Positions 52,687-61,800 of a DNA stretch of 64,000 bases are shown piece by piece. A program made the translations under genes and the position numbers. The notes below the pieces were generated by a model. The model was not told where the DNA came from. It was given only the letters and a program-made list of their open reading frames with translations, and did not search any database. The first letter of the stretch is position 1. Every line of letters begins with the position of its first letter. This stretch comes from Candidatus Aminicenantes bacterium UBA6072. Its GTDB lineage: Bacteria > Acidobacteriota > Aminicenantia > UBA2199. The DNA is taken from positions 1 through 64,000 of the forward strand of contig DIXU01000008.1 in the NCBI GenBank assembly GCA_002436105.1, read 5' to 3'.

Positions 52687-55600
52687 TTAACTTGAATGGA
52701 AGACGCCCAACAGGGCTTCCAATGCCGACAGTTTGTCCGGAATGGACGAGGATAACATAGCGCGGCATTTTTTATCAAACTCCATGCGACCCTTCATGAG
52801 ATCTATATCCCTTTCTTCGTTATAGTAAAGCGGGCAATTCCGAGGGCGACGGTGATGCGTTTTGGCGCCGGAATAATAGGCGGTGAGGTTTTCAACGAGC
52901 GTGTTCGTCAGGATCCGGTTCGTTTCCAGACCGCGCGCTGGGATGGCCAAGTTCGCAGTGGAAAATATCGTGACCGGCGTTTTATCCTTGTCGCCCCACC
53001 AATCAAAAATATCCACGATTCCAGTCGCCTCCTCCATCATGGGCCAACTTGTCAAACAAGCAAGCAGATCCACGCCAAGCTCAGAGGGAATTCCCTTGAT
53101 CCGTTCCGCAAACGCCTCAGCGTGAAGGTATTGCTGTCGATCGCTGAGAAACCATGATCCTAGGGGGATCACGACCTGCTGCAAAGTGAAGAGAAACCGC
53201 CGCTGCGCTGCATTCAGGTCCGCCAACCACGTCTCCAGATCGGGGAAGGTTCGATCGAGGTCGACCAGAGCAACCCGAATGACATCCTGTTTCGCCAGCT
53301 CCGTCTCCTTGCGCCGAGTTAACCCGTGTCCGCGAACACCCTGCGCTTCAACCTCAGGAATGCGAGCGAGAGACCGGCTGTGGAATTTGTCCGGTATGGG
53401 GATCATGCTTTCACGGACTTCGCACAGGCGGTAGTTCGGATCCCTCGCGAATACCACTGGAATCGCCCAGTCTATCGCCTCTCCCTGGATGGAGTAATTC
53501 AACGATATTCGCGCCTCGCGGGTCGCCTCGCCCAACGTCGTGCCTTGCGTTAGCGACCAGTAGAACCTCTCGGCAAATGCGATGGCCGAAGGATCCAGGA
53601 CTTTATATTGATTCGCAACGACGGCCGGCAGGCCGCCCTCAACCAATGCCTGGGCGACTCCCCGGTTCTCCACTCGTTGGTCATCGCGCCCGCTCTCACA
53701 GGCGTTGAGGAAGATCAACTGAATTCCCCGGAAGCATAGCAATTCCCTAAGCGTCCGGACATCGACATATTGAATTCCGCCTTCAGCGGTTTCGAAAGCC
53801 AGAAAGCCTTCCGACGCCCTCTCATCATAGCGGCCGTGCCCGATGAAATGAACGATATCAAAGTTTCCGGTTAAAAGACGATCATGGAGCGTGGCAGGAG
53901 TCGCCCGGGGCAGGACATCAATCCGAGCAAGCCCGGCATCCGTGAGGGCTCGAAAATCATCGCGAAGCTTTTCCATTTCGTCATCAACACCGAGGCCGGC
54001 AAGTCCCAACGGCTGCGCGGAAACCACCAAAATGCTTAGCGCCCCGCACTTTCTTTCGATTCGTTGGGCGGGTACCGCGGTAATCACATTGCGGATAAAA
54101 TGCACCTCCTCCGAGGTAAGATATTTTCTCCGACTCGGATCAAAGGCGAATTCCCAGGGAATATCCGCAAGCCATGCAATGGAACTCGTGAAAATGACAT
54201 TCAGCATGCGTTCCCGATGCTCAGATCGTGCCACATCATATAGCCGGCGGATGTTTCCGCGCATAAGAGCGTCGAAAAGGTTCTGCCCGAATTGTTTAAG
54301 CTCGTCCTCTTTCGGCATCGCCTTGGGATCCCCGGCAAGGCATCTTTTTATATTGTTATGGATGCGCAAAATGTTGTGAAATCTCGTGCCTGGTAATTCA
54401 AGATGAAGTTTCTCTTCTTGGATCACTTTCTTATGTTTCTGAGCCAGTGCGGGATTCCGAGTTTCAAAGGGCTCCAACACTCGCGCACCGCCGTATGTGG
54501 CTAGAATTTGAATGCTCTTGCTTTCGTCACTGCTCCCAAGAATCAATAAATGAAATTCCTCGCTTTGCGCGCGACGGTCTCGGATAGCAACGATGCGTGA
54601 AGGTTCCGAGTATGCGCTAGTAGCCGCCGAAGACTGCGGGAGAGGAACCGGCCGCGATGCAAGGAGGCCGCGTCGTAGGCGACGGGACGGCAGGGCGGCC
54701 TCCAGTGACAGGATATGCCTGTCCTGCGGCCTCCGCTGGAGAGCATTCAATATGAATGCCGCCGTTTCTCTCTGAGCGAAGTAATTCAGGTGATGGACGT
54801 TTGTTCGGCCGTCAATGGGCATGTTGCCGCCCGGCCCGAAGCAACCAACCCGCTCAGGCGGGATCAGGGCACATGACGAGTTATCCACAAGCCAGGAGCC
54901 CTCCGTAGGGACAACTAGGTCATTGGCTCCATCAAAAAATAAGTCGACCCCCGCGTCCACCCATCGCCGCCAGGTGGCGTCGTCGGGATGGTAATTGGCG
55001 GTGAGGGCTGAATAGGAGTCGGGACTTGATCCCGGGGGGCCTTGCAACATGGCGATACTTTCCCCGGCGGAATTCATGGATGCCAAGCCGGGAAGATCGA
55101 GGGCCGCATGGCTAGCGATGGCGACCAGGCCGTCCGCCACAACTTCAGCGGCCAAGGTCCAGGGATTATCGGGGAATTTCTCCAATAGGTTTGCCAGGAG
55201 GCCAATGGTCTGCTCCCAGCGGTTCGGCGTGGCCAGCGGTGTGCCGTTGTTCGGTGTGCCGACCAATACCGCGTGACCAAGCTTGAAGCGACTCGCCGAA
55301 GGTCCCAGTCGGGTCTGCTGCTCCTCCAAGGTCCGCAGGAGCAGGCCGCCACGCGAGTGAGCGACAACATCGAAGACACATTCCCTTTCGGGCAGCCTCT
55401 CCAGCAGCATCCTTGCGTTTTCCTCGAGCGAGCGACTGAGCGTGAAGTGGTCGAACGCAAAGACGCGGCCCGCATAGAGTTGGTCGACTGCGGAGAGGAA
55501 CGATCCGTCCGATTGCGCAAGGTTCCTGAATGAAGAAGCTGCATGCGAGAAAGTGCCATGCAAGAACAATAGAGATCTTCCCCCGGGGAGAAGGGCTTTC

Positions 55601-56199
55601 ATCGCGGCAGGTTTCAATCTCCCGCTCCTCAGACCAACAGCGTCGATACGGTACCATCCTTCCTCGAGGCCGCGGGCTTTCCACCAAAGCTTCTCCACGG
55701 CCGGGGCAATCAAGCGGACTCCAGCCGCAATTAACTTGTCCAGGACTGCTTTTTTAACTTTGACTACAATGATTTTCAGCAAACGCGAGACAAAGCCGCG
55801 GGCCGGTTCCGCCTCCAAAGACGCTGACCTCTGGGTGATTCGAAAACGGGCCACCCCGGGCATTCCGCCACGCCGCATAACATCTTGAACGGAGGCATTT
55901 TCCTCGACAGCAGAATGAATGGTCAAAGCCCCCGATGAATGGCGAACAATCACGACCGCTTTTTCGCCAGAATTGCAATCAACGTAGAAATCGAGCAGCG
56001 GAAGCAGTCCCCCTCTACCCAGGGCAGGGGCCGCGGGCTCGGCTTCTAGCACTTCCTCGATGTATGCACCTTCCCTTAGGAACTCCGGCGGGAGAACGGC
56101 TGCAGCGGCGGTGCCACGGGAATCACGGTGTGCTTTTCTCTCAGAAACTACGGTCGTGCGAAGCTTCCAATCGCCTGGATTGTTGTTGTGAACACTCAT
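52687..56199 (-). CDS. Alpha/beta-hydrolase plus CHAT (caspase-like) protease fusion
   Basis: 1170 aa with AAGGAGG 6 nt before the ATG. An N-terminal roughly 190 residues of unknown fold precede a lipase-like alpha/beta hydrolase (about 205-490) with LLFLHGTFSH and nucleophile elbow AHSRGG (about 277-282). A linker follows, then a CHAT domain (about 690-910) with the catalytic pair His in FIGHGRYDE (about 783) and Cys in LNACESG (about 828). The last 260 residues are of unknown fold and end with NCPLYYNEERDIDLMKGRMEFDKKC. CHAT proteases act in bacterial immunity and programmed death; the fused hydrolase may be an effector or regulated partner. It is the last gene of a minus-strand run from 58453. 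Confidence 0.8.
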   Translation of the reverse strand: MSVHNNNPGDWKLRTTVVSERKAHRDSRGTAAAAVLPPEFLREGAYIEEVLEAEPAAPALGRGGLLPLLDFYVDCNSGEKAVVIVRHSSGALTIHSAVEENASVQDVMRRGGMPGVARFRITQRSASLEAEPARGFVSRLLKIIVVKVKKAVLDKLIAAGVRLIAPAVEKLWWKARGLEEGWYRIDAVGLRSGRLKPAAMKALLPGGRSLLFLHGTFSHAASSFRNLAQSDGSFLSAVDQLYAGRVFAFDHFTLSRSLEENARMLLERLPERECVFDVVAHSRGGLLLRTLEEQQTRLGPSASRFKLGHAVLVGTPNNGTPLATPNRWEQTIGLLANLLEKFPDNPWTLAAEVVADGLVAIASHAALDLPGLASMNSAGESIAMLQGPPGSSPDSYSALTANYHPDDATWRRWVDAGVDLFFDGANDLVVPTEGSWLVDNSSCALIPPERVGCFGPGGNMPIDGRTNVHHLNYFAQRETAAFILNALQRRPQDRHILSLEAALPSRRLRRGLLASRPVPLPQSSAATSAYSEPSRIVAIRDRRAQSEEFHLLILGSSDESKSIQILATYGGARVLEPFETRNPALAQKHKKVIQEEKLHLELPGTRFHNILRIHNNIKRCLAGDPKAMPKEDELKQFGQNLFDALMRGNIRRLYDVARSEHRERMLNVIFTSSIAWLADIPWEFAFDPSRRKYLTSEEVHFIRNVITAVPAQRIERKCGALSILVVSAQPLGLAGLGVDDEMEKLRDDFRALTDAGLARIDVLPRATPATLHDRLLTGNFDIVHFIGHGRYDERASEGFLAFETAEGGIQYVDVRTLRELLCFRGIQLIFLNACESGRDDQRVENRGVAQALVEGGLPAVVANQYKVLDPSAIAFAERFYWSLTQGTTLGEATREARISLNYSIQGEAIDWAIPVVFARDPNYRLCEVRESMIPIPDKFHSRSLARIPEVEAQGVRGHGLTRRKETELAKQDVIRVALVDLDRTFPDLETWLADLNAAQRRFLFTLQQVVIPLGSWFLSDRQQYLHAEAFAERIKGIPSELGVDLLACLTSWPMMEEATGIVDIFDWWGDKDKTPVTIFSTANLAIPARGLETNRILTNTLVENLTAYYSGAKTHHRRPRNCPLYYNEERDIDLMKGRMEFDKKCRAMLSSSIPDKLSALEALLGVFHSS

Positions 56200-56383
56200 G
56201 TATCCCTCCTTGGTTGATTTTTAATTCCAGCATGTGCAGGGGGAGATTATTGTTTCACGGTGGCCCTGCATGCATGATCGTTGAGCAATTGCACTATTTT
56301 CTTAAAGGAATTTCAACAAAGGGGGTTGGTATACTCTGAGTTTGTCATTCCCAACTAGATCCACGGCCCATCTGATCAAATCG

Positions 56384-56689
56384 CTACTTAGACCTGGGAA
56401 AAATCAGTTCAAAGATGGGTTTGAGGATCTTTACCTTTATGCTTATTTTTACAAACAAGATCCTCACTCTTTTTTTAAATAATTCCTTGCCCTGGTTCGA
56501 GTCAAACCATTCCCAAAAAGCAGCCTTCAATTGATTCAACAAGTCAGCCGGTTGCGCGACATTGTCTTTTCCCTCATCTCCCCGAAAGCCCCTGGCTGGC
56601 GCGGGTTGATCTGACCTACCTAATTTCTCATGCAGTGCAGTTAGGATTCCCTCGTTGAGTTCAACATTTTTTTCATCGATGGTTGGCAT
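56384..56689 (-). CDS. Small hypothetical protein upstream of the CHAT gene
   Basis: 101 aa starting MPTIDEKNVEL at 56689, with AGGAGG 4 nt upstream; the frame allows a TTG start slightly earlier. The first half is acidic; the C-terminus is basic and hydrophobic (FVKISIKVKILKPIFELIFPRSK), which could bind membrane. No family is recognised. It precedes the CHAT gene by 184 bp on the same strand and may belong to its operon. Confidence 0.6.
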   Translation of the reverse strand: MPTIDEKNVELNEGILTALHEKLGRSDQPAPARGFRGDEGKDNVAQPADLLNQLKAAFWEWFDSNQGKELFKKRVRILFVKISIKVKILKPIFELIFPRSK

Positions 56690-56713
56690 TGGACCTCCTA
56701 TCAATCCAGTGAT

Positions 56714-56899
56714 TTATTTAATGTAGCCATGGGATATCCTCTTCAATATTGATAAGGCAAAGAGTCCCAAGATAGAAATAGCAATCATGATAAATGTGAT
56801 ACAAATAGGCAATTCTGGTGCAACATTCAGACCGTTTATAACTGACTCTAGTTTTAATTGGAGGTGTCCAAGAGTACAAGCTTTCTCCTTTTGAGACAC
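56714..56899 (-). CDS. Possible small single-span membrane protein
   Basis: A 61-aa frame with a GTG start whose C-terminal half contains one clear hydrophobic span (about 31-52, ICITFIMIAISILGLFALSIL) followed by basic residues. No Shine-Dalgarno is seen, and a second frame overlaps it. It fits between two better-supported small genes on the same strand, which is the main argument for it. Confidence 0.35.
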   Translation of the reverse strand: MSQKEKACTLGHLQLKLESVINGLNVAPELPICITFIMIAISILGLFALSILKRISHGYIK

Positions 56900-56947
56900 A
56901 ACACATGTGTCTGATAAAAGAACAAGCTGATTAAAATAACTAAGAGA

Positions 56948-57175
56948 TTATCTATGACTGCCCCCAATGCATTTAGCGCAATTATCAAAGTGCTCGGCAT
57001 GTGCTTGAGCTAAGGTATCAGGAGAAAATGATTTTGCATGGCCAGCTCGGATAATTTCGTCAATCTGACATCCAGAGGCGTTTCTGTCTTCATTGTCCAA
57101 ATCATGGACCTCCATCTTGTTTGTGTTGCCACAGAAACGGTTCCCATTAAGCGGATCTCCATACCTTCGTGACAT
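56948..57175 (-). CDS. Small Cys/His-containing protein
   Basis: 75 aa with a good ribosome site (GGAGGTGGAAG before the ATG). It contains four cysteines (RFCGN, GCQ, NCAKC) and several histidines (GHAKS, AHAEHF) in a pattern that could bind a metal. It starts 27 nt after the metallophosphoesterase stop and is probably co-transcribed. No known family. Confidence 0.55.
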   Translation of the reverse strand: MSRRYGDPLNGNRFCGNTNKMEVHDLDNEDRNASGCQIDEIIRAGHAKSFSPDTLAQAHAEHFDNCAKCIGGSHR

Positions 57176-57202
57176 CTTCCACCTCCATACTTTCCCTCAA
57201 AA

Positions 57203-58453
57203 TTAATTAATCGGAACTGACCATAATCCCTTGCCTGTTTCATAAAGGAATAATTCAGCTCCTTTACCTTCAAGCCAAGCACCCGTATTAAATACTCTGA
57301 CTTCAAATGGAGTTCCAATAAAAGGCTTAAAGCTAGGGGGCTTCAATGCTTGTAGGGCGATGGGCTTATGGGTATGACCAAAAATGAGCTTGTTAGGTCG
57401 GTCTGGAATATTCATGTCGTAACTGGAGTTCAGCCATCTGATTTCATCGCAAGCAGAAAGATAGTACTCTGATATTTTTTTAAGAGTCTCTGGTTTAGCT
57501 CCCCAGTTTTCTTCTTCTTTTGGGGCAAGATGCGGCTTCGACAAACCCTTCAAGATCGATTTCTTTATTCTATTCAATGCTCCCTTTTTTAGCCAATCGA
57601 AAGGGTTATACCATTTGGGTTTTAGTATTTCCGCGCACATTTTCTTACAAAAATTATCAAGATAGATTCTCAATCTATCCGGAATCCCCTTCTTGAAGTC
57701 ATACTGCATCTGCCTGGTGACGTCTGTTAGTGGCCCGGCCTGGCCTACTCCTGAACTCGATAACTGGGATAGCGGAAAGTTTAATTCGACTACGTTTTTT
57801 ATCGAAAGTGGTTGATTAACTCTTAGATCAGCCTGAAACACTTTCGGAGCCCATTCGCTAATGAGTGACCAGAACACTTGGAAGTACTGGCCGTGCGTCA
57901 TCACGATACATTCGCCAGTATCCGTGATCAAATAGGCGTTCGGAAAACCAACTAAGAAGCGCATTTCTTCATCACATAATGAATCGAGGAACATATATCC
58001 ATATGGTTCCTTGGGATCTGGTCTGCGGGTGACGTTTCCTAACAAGATTTCATATTTAGCTGATTGCCTATCGTCGAGAACAGCAGGAACAGACATTCTG
58101 AACTGCTTTGTGGGTTTGCGCTCAATAATGGGATTGATGATGTTCGCTTGGTACTCAATCGCATGCCAAAGGTCATAGTCATGGTTGCCAGGAATATACA
58201 GGATTCTCTCGGCGATTCCATCCTTATGAACCTGGCTTAAAAACCTCTTGAAGATATCCAATGCAATCTTGTATTCATTTATTGCTACATCAACAATATC
58301 TCCAAGCAACACCAGATAGTCGTTGCCACGGCCTGCGGCATCTCTGAAAGCAGCATATCTGCTCCCCAGTTGAATCTGACCTGATGTGTCAACTGTTACT
58401 AACTGGCTTGAAAAATCCCCAAAGTGAGTGTCAGAGATGATTGCGATTCTCAT
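57203..58453 (-). CDS. Calcineurin-like metallophosphoesterase
   Basis: 416 aa from the ATG at 58453 (MRIAIISDTH), with GGAGAGGGG just upstream; the frame extends 26 codons further. The dimetal motifs are all present: DTHFGD (8-13), GDIVD (about 50), GNHDYD (about 89), THGQ (about 186) and GHTHKP (about 362). An insertion of about 140 residues lies between the last two motifs. It could hydrolyse nucleotides, phosphodiesters or lipids (UDP-diacylglucosamine hydrolase-like fold); the substrate is not evident. It leads the minus-strand group that ends with the CHAT protein. Confidence 0.85.
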   Translation of the reverse strand: MRIAIISDTHFGDFSSQLVTVDTSGQIQLGSRYAAFRDAAGRGNDYLVLLGDIVDVAINEYKIALDIFKRFLSQVHKDGIAERILYIPGNHDYDLWHAIEYQANIINPIIERKPTKQFRMSVPAVLDDRQSAKYEILLGNVTRRPDPKEPYGYMFLDSLCDEEMRFLVGFPNAYLITDTGECIVMTHGQYFQVFWSLISEWAPKVFQADLRVNQPLSIKNVVELNFPLSQLSSSGVGQAGPLTDVTRQMQYDFKKGIPDRLRIYLDNFCKKMCAEILKPKWYNPFDWLKKGALNRIKKSILKGLSKPHLAPKEEENWGAKPETLKKISEYYLSACDEIRWLNSSYDMNIPDRPNKLIFGHTHKPIALQALKPPSFKPFIGTPFEVRVFNTGAWLEGKGAELFLYETGKGLWSVPIN

Positions 58454-58844
58454 GCTTTTCCCCTCTCCTGGCATCCCCCATTTGGGTGGATAACCTGCGT
58501 AATCTCCTCGCTCTATTTCATCCAAACACATAGTCCTGCCAACATGTTATGTCAATAAGGAATTTTGTGATCATTGACAAAAGATAATCCTCGATATACC
58601 TAGATAATTGACCCCAAAAACAAGTCATGGGGAGTATTGTGATAAAACCCATTCACCCCTCAGTTTTCGCAACACACAGGTATGCGGATCATAGAAAAAA
58701 ATATTATTTTGTTTGATGATGTTATTGCAAATTGCCATAAAGAAGTTCAGTATTCCGCTGTAATCGGAAACTTTTCTTGTATTCTGTCATGAGAACGATT
58801 TATTTTATTAAATTTAAAAAAAGGCAGCTCACAGGGAGGCACCT
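58454..58844. other. AT-rich divergent intergenic region
   Basis: Gene-free gap between the metallophosphoesterase and the 1500-aa protein gene. It is strongly AT-rich, so promoters for both directions are likely here. The plus-strand gene has GGGAGG 6 nt before its ATG. No repeat array of the host type is visible, unlike gaps left of the island. Confidence 0.5.
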
Positions 58845-61800
58845 ATGAATCATCATCTAAAAAATCTCATTTTGATGCCAATGATCTTATTGATGGTTTT
58901 GGTTTTTTCAGCATTTCTTTGGGGACAACATCTTGAGATTCATTACATCAATGTTCAGCAGGGACAATCAACACTTATCATAGGTCCCGACGGAACTACC
59001 ATCTTGTTGGATGGTGGTTATGAAACAAAGGGAACTACTAGGGTTGCTCCCTATCTTCAGTCATTAGGAATAACCACCTCGCAAATCCTAGATTACATTA
59101 TCGCTTCACATAGAGATACTGACCATTTTGTTGGACTGACAGAAGTTATCAATTATGGATATGATGCGTTACATGTATATGACAACGGCAGCGATAAAAC
59201 AAACACATACGTTGAGGCGTTTTTAACAGCAGCTGCGACCACAACCGCTGGAAGTGTTGTGCCGTTAGCAGTAGGCACAGTTATAAACCTCGGTGATGGC
59301 GCCACTGCAACCTGTGTGGCTGCAAATGGTTCAGTGATTGGCACTGGAGCTGTTCCGGGTGGCCAGGCAAATGAAAATGACCGTTCGATTTGCCTATTAA
59401 TTAAATACAACAATTTCGACTTTTTAATCAGCGGGGATATGGGCGGAGGAGACGAGGATACCGCTTGTACAGATCGTAGCACCTCACAGATAAACCTGGA
59501 GACCCCGACGATAGCGGCAATTATGCCAGCGGGGATCAATCCATTGCTCTCAGAATATGGCGTTGAGGTCTTACATGTAGGCCATCACGGTAGCGAAAGT
59601 AGCACCAATTCTGATTATATGAATATTTCCACTCCAATGGTTGGCTGTATTTCTGTCGGAGCAGGGCAAGCCACCAGTTATCAACACCCTCGCATTGCAG
59701 TGGTAGATAATGTGCTTCTTGCTGGGGGGACTTGCATTACTGCTCCGGCAGCCTTAGTTCTTCAAACTGAGGAGGGTAATCCTGCTGGGGCATCGACAAG
59801 CTATTCTGGTTACTGTGTTGGGAACATCCTGATTACCACTGATGGAATCAATTCCTACTCCGTGAGTGCAGACGGTGATGTGAGTCAGGGTCCGGATGAG
59901 CGAACTGCTGCCGGTTTGCCTGCAACATTCGAGCTAGAAGAATATACTGCAATCGATAACGCACCAATTATTTATAGTGTTCATGATGAAGGCACAACCT
60001 TTTCCTCTACACAGATCAAATGGAGCACTAATGAAACGGGTGACTCGGAGGTCTGGTATGGCACTACTTCTGGCAGTTACCCCAACATGATGGGCGACAA
60101 CACCCAGATCTTAAATCATCAATTGTCACTTTCCTCTCTAACAGAATCAACTACCTATTTTTATGTGGTTAAATCCACTGATGCAACTGCCCATAAAACG
60201 ACTTCCCCTGAATATACTTTTACGACATCAAGTACTACAGTTAGTGGAATTCGATTTAGTGAAGTGTTTTATGATACTCCTGGAACGGATTCTCTGGAGG
60301 AGTGGATTGAACTCTCAAATAGCTCCTCAGGAACAGTTGACATCTCAGGCTATCAGATAACAGACAACAATGGATCTGGAGCTACCTATACCATTCCTGC
60401 TGGAAATTCCATGGCCCCGAATAGTAAATTCACGATAGCCGTGAATAGTGGCGGATTTACCGCTCTGTATGGGTACGCTGCTGATCTATATGGATCCATC
60501 CCTGGATTGAATAATGACGGCGATGCGTTGATCCTCAAAGATAGTGGAGGAGTAGAGATTGATGCGGTGGCATGGGAAGGCGGTGCTAGTGCTGGCATTC
60601 CAACAGGTTGGGGAAGTGATACTCTCCCCTCTGCGCCAACAGGGAGTACAATTATGCGAACCGATGTCACTAGCGATACTAACACTTATATTGATTGGGA
60701 GGTCGTAGGTAGTAATGGAAATCCCGAAGTCCAACCAGTTATTGAAGCTTCAATCACCATCACCGCTCCTAATGGTGGTGAGAACTGGGTAATAGGTTCA
60801 TCGCATGATATCACCTGGATCTATGCAGGAACAGTGGGCAATGTAAGCATCGATTATTCCATAGACAGTGGATCAAATTGGATCTCAATCATCAGCAATA
60901 CTGAAAATGATGGTCTCTACAGCTGGACCATACCAGACGATGCATCAACCACATGTTTAGTAAGAGTACAGGAGACTGATGGCAGCCCGACTGACAACAG
61001 TGATGCCGTTTTCTCTATTATCACCACGCCGCCTCCTAGCAACATAGTGATTAGTGAGGTCTATTACGATACCATCGGCACAGATTCAATAGAAGAGTGG
61101 ATTGAGCTCCATAATAAATCAGCTCTCACAGTTGATATCAGTGGATGGACGATCACCGATAATTATCCTGCCGGGGGCCATATCACAATTCCAGCAAGCA
61201 CAACAATGGCTCCATATAGTTATTTCACGGTGGCAGCAAACAGCGGCGGATTTACTAACCTATATGGCTACGAAGCCGACTATTATTATGGGACGGCAGT
61301 TGCACTTGGCAATAGTGGTGATGCTTTAGTATTGAGGAATAGCCTGAGTAGTGTTCTAGATGTGGTGTCCTACGAAGGAGGCACTTCAGAAGGTCTTCCT
61401 ACTGGCTGGGGGAGCACCACGCTGCCTTCTGCTTCAACGGGAAGCACTATCGTGCGGAGTGATGTTAACGTCGACACCGACACCTATGCTGATTGGACTA
61501 CAGCAGGCAGTAATGGAAATCCACAGGTGCAACCAGTTGCCGCGTCAATCACTGTTACCTCACCTAATGGTGGTGAGACCTGGTTTTATGGCGAGAACCA
61601 TGAGATCACTTGGGCTTCGACAGGCATTGTAGGCAATGTGGATATTAAATATAGCATTGATTTTGGCTCAAATTGGATACCAATCGCTACCGACACAGAA
61701 AACGATGGTTCCTACTCCTGGATAATCCCATCATCGACTCCTGCAGATTGCTATGTTCAGGTTCAAGAGCATGTGGATGGCAATCCGTCGGACATAAGCG

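Noticed and set aside
56718..56906. 62-codon ATG frame overlapping the possible small membrane protein
   Set aside because: Cys/Tyr/Trp-rich irregular composition, no ribosome site, and the alternative frame has a cleaner membrane span.
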